Shown: piece by piece, positions 28,901 to 39,200 of the stretch
Layout of the letters: each line of letters begins with the position of its first letter
How positions within the stretch are numbered: the stretch's first letter is position 1
Assembly: GCA_037577475.1 (NCBI GenBank)
Contig: CM075202.1
Location: forward strand, 12,236,501-12,300,500
Direction of reading: 5' to 3'
Source: Chaunax sp. Z400
Lineage: Eukaryota; Chordata; Actinopteri; Lophiiformes; Chaunacidae
DNA: 64,000 nucleotides
Notes under the pieces: generated by a model
What the model saw: the letters and a program-made list of their open reading frames with translations, nothing else
What the model was told of the DNA's origin: nothing
Database searches by the model: none
Translations under genes and position numbers: made by a program

Positions 28901-30459
28901 ACACAGTCTCTGCTGATGAAAACTACACAGCAGAACAGCCTGCAACTGATCCATCCTCTACTTTGTCAAAAATAGAGAAGACAATTATAGACAGTTATCC
29001 TCGCTGCAAGAAAATAGGTTTGAACCTGTGTGTGGACATAGACAAACCAAAAGATAAGCTTGATCCACATGTGTTGACACAAGGGATTATGAACGAAGTG
29101 CTTTGTTTCGCTCTAGTATTGTGTGGTAAAAAAAATAGGATTATTTACGACCTTGTTGAACACAACTTCAACATTGACCTTCAGCACCAAGATGTAAATC
29201 TACAACAGCTGTCCAGTAAGGCACGAAAAGAGGGTGGGGTTGCCTGGTTTGATGAAGTATTTCTTATTCATCCGATTTCTCACAAGCAACCTGGAAATGT
29301 AAGAAAAGTGACACAGAAATCTTCCATGCATGTAAGTGAAAGGAAGGAAACTATCCAAAAAAGAAGGCTGGCACTACAAAGAATGGAAGAAAAAGCCACA
29401 CAGCCAAGTCAAAATGTGAGAATCGTAAAATCCAAGTCAAATAATCACAGTACAGTAAACCTTTATCCTATTTGCACAGAAATAGGCTTGGATCTAGATG
29501 TGACATCAAAATCAGGAGATAAAGAAAAAATTGACTTGAATCTTTTGACCACATCTGTTTTGTCTGAGATACTTAAATTTACATCTAAGAAAGTTGGACA
29601 ATATTTCCCAAGTACTTTGTTTGACATCCTTGACTATAACTTTGATATTAGCTCACAATATTACCGGCGCTGGGAATTTTCCTTAGCTGCTGCATCTAAA
29701 GTCCAAACCGAAATGAAGCAATATCGTCTTAATCGAGACAGACCTGAAAAGATCTTCAAACTGCCATTTGTGTTTCCTCCCAAGAAAGAGAAGAAGCAAA
29801 GAAAGAAATCGAAGAAGCATTCTCAGAAAGAACCAAACAAGAAAAGGAATAAAGGTAATGAGCAGCAAGTGGGATACCATTTAGATGGCGATAGCATCGG
29901 TGGTGTTAATACCAATGAGGACACAATTTTCCAAACGATGAATGGGCAGAAAAATGAGTGTCTAGTAGCTGTAGGATCTACCAGTCCTTTCCAACGAAAC
30001 ATGAAATTGAAAGAGGAGTATGATGTAAGTTGTGGCAACATGACACAACAGCCACATCAATATGATTTTGTCAAACTAGAGTCCAACACTTGGGATGTTG
30101 AGCATGTAGTCTTGGGTGAGCCTGCAGAAACCCTTGGATATCCTTTGACAACCATGCATCCAAACTTAGGAAGTAATATAACACCAAAATTAAAAAACGA
30201 AGATGTCCAGTATTACATGATGGCTGAATCCCAAAGATCCGAAGGACATACATATGCTGAGAGTAACATAAAAACAGAACCAGACATGGCAGAGTATTTA
30301 AATCCAGTTGAAGCAGCAGCATCCCTGGGATACTCCATAATAACCATAGATGATGGCAATGAGAGCGCAGTGATAAAAGAAGAGCAAGAAAACGTTTTAC
30401 TTGACACTTACTCTGATGGAGTCGTGTCATACACTGAAAGTGACAAAGGAAATTGCTGA
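22930..30459 (+). CDS. Giant 12-module repeat protein, copy 1 (unrecognised family)
   Basis: An uninterrupted frame of 2509 residues follows a splice acceptor at 22850/22851. The homologue of the upstream ATG used in copies 2 and 3 reads ATA here, so translation starts at 22930 (G at -3, ATGG). Twelve related modules are visible at about residues 1-110, 207-280, 541-650, 701-790, 848-955, 1051-1155, 1195-1300, 1500-1612, 1673-1760, 1820-1930, 2021-2125 and 2177-2282. Typical core phrases are KLDINKLTNGAM, TEVTNFAEKL and DILEHNFDLDL. Modules 3-7 and 8-12 form two superrepeats. CPKC-x5-H-x2-H elements start at C991 and C1960. A Lys/Arg-rich stretch (2283-2310) looks like a nuclear localisation signal. 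Tail motifs LKEE, IKTE and IKEE (Lys at about 2361, 2448, 2483) fit the SUMO consensus. Function unknown; a nuclear role is inferred. No signal peptide or membrane segment is seen. Confidence 0.9.
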   Translation: MDANTVWQWRIKHVRKYSGCPDPFHYSSKVGLDFNVKANTQKKLDLQLVTNGVILEVCDFAKTVSKGEKHFITDILENNFSLGLENEQQRIDFTAQLLHKLKDLFRNPPADELEVFTLFDSSECTSNSNNGLNKASTERKTDSFTVEMDDTNDNKHEDKFKCSQATSRENKKTESHSEEMDEVQKSKCSGEQSTKEVKEDVLLFLFPYCEEIGLNLGIGAKQSLDLGLLTKGVMLELVHFSRVLTASYSQIILDVLEHNFDLDLKNKQVKNQVWSHVSHLLERRKKFENEPFSFQSKPVKRPRESALSNVRVKRLRRGQSEHKETNQFSHYINLCTSTKIETDHDYSCPGGDADLDSDKVTPGNTSSQNHTENQRNTDIPTESESSCLGIDVTFLTTSGQSSSSQTMNSNMNPTVASQHDERWLCAGNEQTQTPTNALNDCDMDHKEMKTENYSICPVGESDLDSNQLPESGKTDIEDHVQNTKSGSLSLDIPRDSESSCLGDSACFLTSNDASPNLQTINSNMDTANECDMEQEEMGMDHNIWKLRANRVVQILSTTWKDFDPLKWSRKCGLTFNVGFGPKQNISIDSLTNPVLLEIAEFALAINASQKDFIMEILDYNFDLSLQNQQHRNIFACEVMNRVTQLRSCEDAVKVANEVFKLPGLVPELSSISTMEKCDVASMQLVHTESKEHRGISHKSVDVYPYCKEIGLKLHVNNSQPRKKLDINKLTNGAMTEVTNFAEKLSGTFEQICLDILEHNFDLDLQSGDSDRARNILAQISAAVEQRNLSTSLKSRKKPEGTIKGTKTMKKLDSQNNPNLDAHRGGSCQEAFIDQNAGSSADTEHKNELDLELWKLRANHIQRILSIPHEEHCPLYSYSRCKKLGIDFNVGSGVKQNLDPKLLTNGIMVEFNTFAAALILARKHFVTEILEYNFNLNLKNELDRNAFGQQTLEKFDSLNKVKRNILHRNEMLFELPDLKCIQEPTHDKTIYCPKCHQDRNHRLHQDEFGGNRMHPHPHAMTDTVSVDAKPTVQKPATDPLSTFSTIEETIMNSYPLCKKIGLNLCVDKNQPKEKLDRQVLTFKTMKEVTNFAVRLCGYKRKIIHTLLEHNFNIYEQHPSVDFVQMLRKAYAVKDGGVTWFSEVFVIRPVSHRLPGQLIEVKGQSAMSRNERKEVIKERQLALQRKQERATLPSHNMHYPICTEIGLNLEVTSKSGEKEKLDLKLLTRAVVFEIHEFATQKVGHYYPRTVFDILDCNFDLRSQHYRRWEFSIATASKIQTMVKQYCKNDGADEVFKLPFLFDPQASERLIEKDQIDYNENSTLDIPSNSESSGLGICTPFLTSADISSSLPTVNSNVNPPFGSQPDKRNLCGREEPTKTPENVHTECDIDREEIEKENYYTCPLGESDLDSDEVTDSENTAYQDPLQNPEAFSLSSDITSESESNCQAVSVPFLASSDVSSSLPAFASQLDEKGLCGGEEQTSTPRYAPDDCDKEQEEIGTENLWKLRANRVEQILSALNKEFGPFNRSKKLGLEFNVGFGPKQNISVDFFSNSVLLEIAEFAVAINSSQQNFIMEILEYNFDLSLQGQRHRNIFICEIMNRVRQLSSCEDVVKFSKEVFELPVPMTAIIMANQNEGSVIPELSSMSKREKCDVTSTHPSDAETKEHTGMSHKSVDLYPCCKEIGLKLHVNSQARKKLDFNKLTNGAMTEVTNFAEKLCGTFEQICLDILRHNLSCDLQSGDSDLARITFARIPAAIEQRNLSATVKVRKKIRGTRKEISKMKKLDPQNNPNLDAHGAGFSQTANIDKNVGSSVEIERKKELDLKLWKLRANHIQRILSIPHEEHCPLYSYSRCKKLGIDFNVGSGVKQNLDPKLLTNGIMAEFYAFATALLSAKKHFIIEIMENNFNLSFKNELYRNGFAQQMMVNLQTGTLKKIGSPQKPFELPDMRSISELPFDKSLYCPKCYHDRNHKLHQYESDKGHMNHPHPHAMSDTVSADENYTAEQPATDPSSTLSKIEKTIIDSYPRCKKIGLNLCVDIDKPKDKLDPHVLTQGIMNEVLCFALVLCGKKNRIIYDLVEHNFNIDLQHQDVNLQQLSSKARKEGGVAWFDEVFLIHPISHKQPGNVRKVTQKSSMHVSERKETIQKRRLALQRMEEKATQPSQNVRIVKSKSNNHSTVNLYPICTEIGLDLDVTSKSGDKEKIDLNLLTTSVLSEILKFTSKKVGQYFPSTLFDILDYNFDISSQYYRRWEFSLAAASKVQTEMKQYRLNRDRPEKIFKLPFVFPPKKEKKQRKKSKKHSQKEPNKKRNKGNEQQVGYHLDGDSIGGVNTNEDTIFQTMNGQKNECLVAVGSTSPFQRNMKLKEEYDVSCGNMTQQPHQYDFVKLESNTWDVEHVVLGEPAETLGYPLTTMHPNLGSNITPKLKNEDVQYYMMAESQRSEGHTYAESNIKTEPDMAEYLNPVEAAASLGYSIITIDDGNESAVIKEEQENVLLDTYSDGVVSYTESDKGNC

Positions 30460-31115
30460 TCCATAATGTTCTAAAATGTATTTGACAGAGGAGGCCGGTG
30501 TGTTTTACACCAAACAAATGCTGTTAGCTGCTGTCATTGCTTTGAAAACCTATTTTGTGTTTGGGGAGAATGTCGTTGATGACTCATTTCAATGCTGCAG
30601 GAATGTGTATTATGAAAAGCTTGGTGTCGAACACTTCATTGAGGTGTGGATTCAATCCAAACATAACAAGGTCTGATGAAATAGTTTCAGTGCAAAGAGC
30701 TGTCAATTAAAATGTTTTTTCTTGAAAGTTCTATGTTCCACTATTGGAAATTATTTGACTTTTTTTTTCCTTTCCATGATAAGCTTTTCGACTGTCAATC
30801 CTGAGCTCGGTAAGATTTTGAGGATTTTTGAGACTGAACCTTACTTTATGCAAGGTCATTGTATTATAGTCATTTAAGAGCCTCTGGTCTGTTTAAAGCT
30901 GCATTTTGTCCGTTATGCTTTTTTTAACTTGGTTTTTCTTTTCATTTTTATTAGTGTCTTTTCTGACCTCGATTATAGTTTTCCATTTTTATGTATTTGT
31001 TTACATTTTCATGTTTCACTTTTGAAATGGAAAAACTGCCTTCTAACAATGAAAATAGTTATTTTTTAAGTTACTAAAACAGTGGTCATTTATTGAATCT
31101 GTAATGTAAATATGT

Positions 31116-31121
31116 AATAAA
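31116..31121 (+). terminator. Polyadenylation signal, copy 1
   Basis: AATAAA about 660 bases after the stop codon, within the part of the 3' flank conserved among units. The equivalent in copy 2 is at 44158-44163. Confidence 0.55.
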
Positions 31122-32399
31122 TATGATATAAAGTTTTGAAACCATCCTGCCTACTTATGTCTTTTCTTCTTGAGTACTATAAACATCTACCATAAAGGAT
31201 GGCCTTGACTTATGATTATTTGCCTCATTTGGTGCATATAAACTTCACTGATCTTTAGTACTGCTCATCACAACTTTAAGAACATGTATCACTGACTGTC
31301 CTGTGAAAGTAAACTCCACAAAAATATAAATGCAACACTTGTATTTGCTGCCATTTTTCATTAGTTGAAGTAAAAGATCTAAGACTGTGCACAGAAAAGT
31401 CTAATTCCCTTCAAATCTCGGTCACAAATGGTGAGCATTTGCCCATGACTAAGATAATCCATCCACCTTTTATCACATAGTTTTATCACACAACAAAACA
31501 GTTGTGTTTATTGGTTTTTGAGTTTATCAGGCTCAATAATGTTGTGACAGTTAACTTATAGCAGTAGAAAGAGGACTATTGGTGGTAGTATTCAGAGGAA
31601 ACACTGATTTCATCTTAACATGATAGGTTTCAAATTTGTACGTGAGGAGGTTGAAACTATGTCAGCACTCAGCATTTTGGCCTGTTGAGACTGTTGGCCT
31701 CCATATTTTGAGGAACTCATTGTCATAGGCCTTCACTGCAATGCTTGCAAGAATATCACAGAACATACAGTAAAGCCTGGCCTATAATGAAAACCCCAGT
31801 TCATTGGATAATGTGTTGTGTTTTCTGATTGATATGACAGACTGGACTATTTAACTTTTCTCACACAATAATTGGAAAACTATCAATGCACTCTATTTGA
31901 GGAGCTTTGTGTTTTTTCAAGCTACGTTTACTTATCTGATAGGAAGAAAAAAATATTTTAAGCAGGACACACACAAAATATATTTCTTTACATATGGTGA
32001 TGTCACTCTCTGGGTGAGGACTTTCCAAAAAAAATACACAAGCAACAAGACAATACTTGCATTTCCAAGTGATTAAAACCCCAACAGCAAAGCAGCTCTT
32101 TATTGAACAGATTAGCCATACGTGTGACAGATACTAGAAACAAACAAACCATAATGAAAGTGTGCTTTACACCATATGTTTAAAACTCAAAAGTATATAT
32201 ATATTTGAAATACAGTTTTTGTTCAATTTCCAGCAGGCAGCAGGGAAATATTTGTTGTGCTTTTGTTTTGTTTGTTTTGATGGTATATAAAAATGGCTAC
32301 AAGATCAAGCTGGTGGAGCAGAACAAAGCTATCACTAATGTAATCCTTTGATTCTGTTAGTCATTAACAACATGTATCACTGGCAATCAATTCTTGAAT

Positions 32400-32587
32400 G
32401 CTTTTATTTTGAAGTCCTGGCGCACTGAACCGGAACACAGTTGACATTTCCTGTAATGGCGTCGCATCGTCTCTTCTGCATTTGAGAGATTTACAGCCTT
32501 TATTTGACATAAAGACATTATTTGGAAAACCATACGTGGTGTTACCAAGTAAGAAGAACGCCCCTGTGATTGTTCAGTCCACGTGAG
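32400..32587 (+). other. 5' UTR exon 1 of giant repeat gene, copy 2 (predicted)
   Basis: Aligns with 45460-45635 almost base for base and with 19018-19202 more loosely. The donor is GTGAG/GTACCT. It contains a short upstream frame beginning ATGGCGTCGCATCG that stops after 9 codons, also present in copy 3. The 5' limit is the point where homology between units begins and is not a mapped start site. Confidence 0.5.
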
Positions 32588-34648
32588 GTACCTGTACCCT
32601 TGTTTTTGGTCCTATTTTTTACTATTTGGTTGATTGTGCTTTTTTTTCATGCCTGGTCTCTCTCCCTCTTCATGTGTTGTGTACCAAACATTGGTTATGT
32701 GTCCATATCTGAAATACATACGAACATAAAAGTGATATATTCGAGTTTTTACATAATGTAACTTGGTTATGTTTTGCTGCTTTGTCACTTTCCATAAAGT
32801 TGGTGTTTTGTAATGTTATAGGGTGACATGTTGAGAAAGGAAGAAGTGACGGTATCTGATGGTAGAGTCTCTAGATCAATCAATGCAACACTGAAATGGT
32901 GACGTTGAACAACAGCCATAATGGAAATGTAAGGTGGTATTTATCTAGTCCAGGGCCTTGACACCCTAAGCAAAATAAGAGTCTGGGCCACCCATCACAA
33001 TTGTAAATGCTTCATTAGCCACAAACCTTCTCAGGGGCATTGCTAGATTTAAAGTTCTGTTGGGCCCAGGTACCCATTAGTGAAATCTCTCTTTTTTTTC
33101 TTAAATGATCGCTGTGTGTATGAAATGTGTAACGTACTACTTCTTTTGGTTAGCCCACTACTACTGTTTCTGTCATATTGCAGTACTTAAAGAGCTACTG
33201 GTGAAAGTTTATAAAATATTGAGATATTAATCTATATGAAAGTATTTATTTCAGCATATTCAATGAAAATTCAATATGATTTAATTGTGCAAAATTCGTA
33301 ATCTGCAAATAATAAGATGAATTACAATGTATAAATAAATGATAAAATATTTCAAGCAATCATTTCAGGAGCACAATTTTAACTTGTGTATACTTGTGTA
33401 TATATATCCATACATACACATATATGTATGTATGTCTTACTTTGACATTGTGGATTACAGAAAAACCAAAATATTATTTTCCTGTTATTACCGATCCAAA
33501 TTTATCCACAGCCAAATATAGCTTAAGACTTGAATGTGAGATTTTTCTGAGGCTCTTATTGGTCTAAAAATTTGCAATGTGCAGATTGCAGAAAAACAAC
33601 TACTATTAAAATCAAATAACTTAAGCCATTTGTACCTTTGTCTATTTATACCGAACAAAGCAATAGCATGTTGGCGTTCTCCAAGCATAAGAGAAGTGAC
33701 ATAAAACACAGCAGTGTCTGCGTCTATACTGTGACATTTTACACATACATTGATCAGCATTATGTGATTAACAAAATAATATGGCAAAAACAATAATTTC
33801 CCCTCCCTGTTACATAATGATCGATCTCGGCCTCAGCTCCGAGGTTAAGGAGCTCTCAGACCTGACACTGTCTCCCCAATTTGAAGACCTTTTAGGTTTA
33901 TTTTCTTCTTCTTTGCGCTCGCTGCTACATGCTACTAGCTGCTTTTTAAATCTCCCAGTTTGTGGGTCACACATATAACCCGCGTCCCGTCGTGCTATCT
34001 CACCTGCTTGCTCTGTTTATACAGGCGTTGATTAAGTGCTGTTACAACCTCTGCTGCCGGCTCAGAGGTGGAACAACAATGACATGGGTCTGTGGATAAA
34101 CAGTACCTCCTCAGTCAAGTGTCATTCAAATGTAATAAACAGACAATACTGATTAAATTAAAGAGATACTCAAGAACATTGCATTTTTGTATGACGATGA
34201 ACATTTATACCATTGACAGGTTAAAAGATTCATTAAGCTCGGCCCAAACTTGAAGATAACCTGGTTAGCTTCAAAGAACACAGGACAATTCATTCTTATA
34301 GTCATTCTTTTTATTTTAGGTCCACATCCTCTCTGCATTTTTTGACTTTGTTACATTCAATTTGTGTTTTTAGTTAGTGCAATAAGTGTTTAAAGTAGAG
34401 TTAGTCGACCAGAAAGCAAAGAGAAAATGTAAACGCCATTACTTCCAACACAAAGGTAACTGTGGGCCATGTGTCATGTACGTTTATGTATTGTATCTAT
34501 GGGTGAATTAAAGATGGCACTAATCATGTGCTGCAGCAACAGCCAGTGCAGGATGTTAATATTAAGTGGAAAATCAGGGTAATGTTTTTAAATTCTTTGT
34601 TTTAGTATTAAACTTTCTGATTTGACTTTCAAACATTGTTTCACTCAG

Positions 34649-34759
34649 GGCTGCACTGCACCAGCACCATCCCATCTTGGATTGGAGGATGTCTAACTAG
34701 TTTGCAGACATACAGTGTGGGCCAGGAACTCTTACCTAACCCAAATCATGTCAAATAAG
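34649..34759 (+). other. 5' UTR exon 2 of giant repeat gene, copy 2 (predicted)
   Basis: Bounded by CACTCAG and ATAAG/GTATGT. It is nearly identical to 46154-46264. Its last ATG (34748) opens the conserved 8-codon upstream ORF, which crosses into the coding exon and ends at 36224. Confidence 0.7.
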
Positions 34760-35069
34760 GTATGTCGCTGAAATCACACCACATATGCTGATCTGCCAGA
34801 AAACATTTATCCAGTCCCAGGGTCAGTCTGTCCTCTCTGATCAATGGATTGGTAGATTTCTTTTGGTATGGTTGCACAAAGTCTTCATGGAGAGAAGGAG
34901 CTGTTATTAAACTATTATCTTAGATTAAAGGCGGTGGTGCCTGACAGTGATCCCGACAAGTAACAAATGTCGGCCAACAAGCATGTTGTATACTTGTCAA
35001 ACAATTGTAAAATTGTTGTGAAAAGACGATAAGTGTGTCAAGAATAAATTCAAATGAAGTTGATTAGAA

Positions 35070-35437
35070 AATAAGGTGATTTTTAGTGTAAAGCTGGCAA
35101 AGACTATAGAAACTTTCACAGAAAATGTATCATCAGAAAGCCAGACATTACTGGCAATGCTTTGTGTACGTACTGCAATGAATTATCACATAAGATACAG
35201 AGGCTGTATCGCTTTGACTGAATATGCCACAAATGTCAAGAAACACGCAGCTGCATCTGTTTGCAAAACAAATTATTAATTTGGATCAGCATTTTGTGTC
35301 CTATAGTTAACATCAAACACTTCAACTTCACAACCGAATGCCGTAAATCATTGGGGTTCTCTGTCAGAGCCCTCGAATCGGATAAACCAGAGGTTATTCC
35401 TTTCATACCTGCTGACAACAGACAGGTTCACTCAGAG
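35070..35437 (+). pseudogene. Coding-like remnant in the intron of copy 2
   Basis: Two pieces have protein-like character. At 35100-35260, two frames together resemble a C-x2-C zinc-finger segment of transposase-related proteins (ALCTYCNE in one frame, then RGCIALTEYATNVKKHAAASV-like residues in another), so it is frame-broken. At 35307-35437 a segment bordered by CTATAG and GAG/GTATGT is open and reads FTTECRKSLGFSV...PFIPADNRQ. Neither is present at the same place in copies 1 or 3. The source gene or element is not recognised. Confidence 0.35.
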
Positions 35438-35649
35438 GTATGTAGAGGTAATATTGAACATTTTCTACAACACTTTATTCAATACACGGACAAACGACAA
35501 AGAATTGTTCTAAGGGAAATACTTCTATATTATTTAAATTCATTTTTGTCATGTTATTGCTGTCATCTCTTTTTCACAGCTTCCTGTGCTGCATGGGTGC
35601 AACATTTTCTGACCTATTTTTACTAAACTGGTGTAAGGTCCATCATATT

Positions 35650-35910
35650 ATTAGGTTTTTTCTTTTCCTTTTCACCTTCACCTATGATAGGGGGTGTAGT
35701 CTATCCACATTAGCACAATGGAGTTTTTCTGATAGCGGGAACATCTGTGTCTTTGGACACAAATTTTTATCCTTGCCACGAGCCAATTGAGGAGGTTGAT
35801 ATTGGAATGGGTTCAGTCCATCCTGTCCGTCTGTTCATCACGTTTCGTTTCCCGTGCAAAGCTCAAAAACTGTTGAATATTTTTCCACAAAACACACATC
35901 AGTCTTAATA
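35650..35910. repeat. Dispersed repeat B, copy in unit 2
   Basis: Starts near CACCTTCACCTATGATAGGG and runs through GTCCATCCTGTCCGTCTGTT to CAAAAACTGTTGAATATTTT and AACACACATCAGTCTTAATA. It is nearly identical to 49140-49400 in unit 3 and recognisably related to 59150-59450. The family is not identified. Confidence 0.75.
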
Positions 35911-36249
35911 TGAATTGTTGCCTTTGTCTATTTAGGGATTTTACTTGTTTTTATTGTTTTCATTTTAAGTAATCAGTGATTCAAAGTCATTACCTGTGTT
36001 TTTTGCAATCCAAAACTCAAAGGTAATAAATTAGTGACAAGACAGAGACAAACCTGCAAATTCTCAGAAATGAGAAGATGAAAATGTAAAATGTTTGTTT
36101 CTTAGTCCGATGAATATTGCATAATTTGGATTTTCAGATTTAGATTGTTTGTGACTCGAAGCTGAGCCATATAGAGATTGTCTTCTTTTCTCTCCTAAAC
36201 TAAATACAGGAAAGGAAGATATAGGAGACCAAGGAGAAGATCACTGAAG

Positions 36250-39200
36250 ATGGACAACAGGGACTCCTGCAGTCTGGACAAAATAAAAATGGACGCTAAC
36301 ACAGTATGGCAGTGGCGCATTAAGCATGTAAGGAAATATTCAGGATGTCCAGAACCATTCCATTACAGCAGTAAAGTAGGATTGGATTTTAATATAGAAG
36401 CGAACACACAGAAAAAACTTGATTTACAGTTAGTGACCAATGGTGTCATACTTGAGGTCTGTGATTTTGCTAAAACAGTAAGCAAGGGTGAAAAGCATTT
36501 TATCACAGACATTCTGGAGAACAATTTCAGTCTTGGATTGGAAAATGAGCAACAGCGGATTGATTTTACTGCTCGGCTTCTGCACAAACTTAAAGACCTG
36601 TTCAGAAACCCTCCTGCAGATGAGCTTGAAGTTTTTACTCTCTTTGACTCGTCAGAATGTACCAGCAACAGCAACAATGGACTGAACAAGGCATCCACAG
36701 AGCGTAAGACTGACAGTTTCACGGTGGAGATGGATGATACTAATGATAATAAACATGAAGACAAATTCAAATGTTCACAAGCAACATCCAGAGAAAACAA
36801 AAAGACAGAAAGTCACTCAGAAGAGATGGATGAAGTACAAAAATCTAAGTGTTCAGGGGAACAGTCAACAAAAGAGCTGAAAGAAGATGTTCCATCTATG
36901 TTCCCTTATTGTGAAGAAATCGGTCTGAACCTTGGCATTGGGGCAAAACAAAGTCTAGATCCAGGTTTGTTGACTAAAGGCGTGATGTTAGAACTGGTCG
37001 ACTTCACTAGAGTGCTGACTGCTTCCAACAGTCGAATCATTCTGGATGTGTTGGAGCATAATTTTGAGCTTGATCTCAATGATCAGCAGGTGAAAAAGAG
37101 TGTTTGGTTTCAGGTATTAAACGTATTGAAAAAGAGAAAGCAACTTACCCGTGGGAGCAAAGTCAGTCCAGAGTTTAAAGATGAGCCGTTTTCCCTCAAG
37201 ACAAGGCCCATCAAAAGACCCAGCGGATCAGCACTGTCCAGTGTCGAAGTCAAACGATCCAGAAGAGGACAGTCTGAACACACTGAGAGGAACACTATAT
37301 CTCATCACACTCAGTTGTCTACCAGTGGAAAAACAGAGGATCACCTGAACTATGCTTGTGCTCGAGGAGAGCCTGATGTTGATTCAGACAGAGTCACAGA
37401 TTCAGCGAATGCTGACCATCTGGACCACTTGCAAATCCCAACAAACCCTGACATCACAAGAGAATCAGAATCAAGTAGTCTGGATGTTGGTGCACCATTC
37501 TTCACCACCACTGACATGTCATTTGTTAGTAGAATTGATGAAAAAGGAGTTTGTGGAGGTAAGGAGCAAAAACGAAGTCCAAGAAATGCACGACATGAAA
37601 CTGACAAGGAACAAGAGGAAATGGGAACAGAGAACTTGTGGAAGTTGCGAGCTAACCGTGTAGAACAAATCCTTCCTGCACTAAACAAAGAGTTTAGTCG
37701 ATTCAAATGGTTCAGGAACTTTCTTCTTGAATTCAATATTGGATTTGGCCCAAAGCAAAACATCAGTGTTGATGCTTTGGCGGATTGTGTACTTCTTAAG
37801 ATTGCTAAATTTGCCTTAGCAATGAATTCATCCCTGCAGGATTTCATCATGGAGATTCTTGAGTACAACTTTGACCTCGGCCTGCAGAGTCAACACCATA
37901 GGAATATTTTTGCTCGTGAAATTATGAGTAGAGTTAGACAGCTGAGAAGTTGTGACAATGCCATCAAATTTTCAAATGAGGTTTTTGAACTTCCTGGTCT
38001 CATTCCATCATTCCATCTCATTCCTGAGCTCAGCAGTGCATCGAAAATGGACAAGGGCCATAGTGATCGCCTGTGTCCTCCTCATTCACATGCTGATGCT
38101 AAAGAACACACTTCAGCCAAGAGTGTGGATCTTTATACCTCGTGCAAGGAAATAGGTCTGATGCTACATGTAAAGAATAATCAACCAAACAAAAAACTGG
38201 ACATCAACAAATTGACCAATGCAGCAATGATGGAAGTGACAAACTTTGCAGAAACGTTGTGTGGAACATTTGAGCAGATTTGTCTTGACATAGTCGGACA
38301 CAACTTTGATCTTGATTTACAAAGTGAAGACTCTGAACTTGCCAGAAATATTCTTGCACGAATTCCTGCTGCAATGGAGCAAAAGAATCTATCACGCAGT
38401 GTAAAAGCCTGCAATAAAAGAAAATGCACAACACAAAATATTGCAACAACAGAGAAACTGTATTGTCAAAACATCCAAAATGTTTATGCCTGTAGTGCTG
38501 GTTCATTTCAGGCAACAGACATGGACCAAAATGGAGGCAGTTCCACTGATGTTGAATTAAAAAATGAGCTCCGTTTGAAACTGTGGAAATTGAGGGCCAA
38601 TCATATTCAGCGAATGCTCTCCATACCTCACAAAGAGCACTGCCCACTTTATTCTTACTCCAGATGCAAGAAATTAGGCATTGATTTCAACGTAGGATCT
38701 GGTATAAAACAAAATCTGGATCCCAAATTACTGACCAATGGCATCATGGTTGAATTTCACACTTTTACCACAGCATTGGTGTCAGCGACAAAGGATTTTG
38801 TCACAGAAATAATAGAGTATAATTTTAATCTTGATTTGAAAGATGAGCTGTACCGCAGTGCCTTTGCACACCAAACTATGCAGAAACTTAGAGTAATGAA
38901 TTGCCATAAAAGATTCAGTCCTCTTCGAATGAACATGGTTTTTGAACTCCCTGGCTTGATTTACACACAGTACCCTATTTATGAGACAACTACATACTGC
39001 CCCAAATGCTATCAAGACAGAAATCATAGGCTTCATCAGGATGAATTTGATGCTAACCATATGCATCATCCTCATCCACGTGCCATGACTGACACAGTCT
39101 CCATTGATACAAACTGCACAGCACAACAGCCTGCAACAGATCCATTATCTACCTTCTTAACAATAGAGGAGACAATAATGGATAGTTACCCACTTTGCAA

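Larger units (their letters stand above)
18180..31320 (+). repeat. Tandem duplication unit 1
   Basis: First of three direct repeats, each holding a 5' UTR exon pair and one giant coding exon. Homology with unit 2 begins just after the DDX1 3' end (phrases such as CTTGCAAGAATAT and TATGACAGA recur at about 18205-18295 and 31748-31845) and extends past the gene's poly(A) signal (ACTATAAAC and neighbours, compare 44280 and 57700). This unit is the most diverged of the three outside a few highly conserved blocks. Confidence 0.85.

Noticed and set aside
24116..30517. Many 60-170 codon minus-strand frames across the giant exon (also 36363-43758 and 49896-56626)
   Set aside because: Antisense shadows of the long coding exons; they recur at equivalent places because the genes are duplicates.
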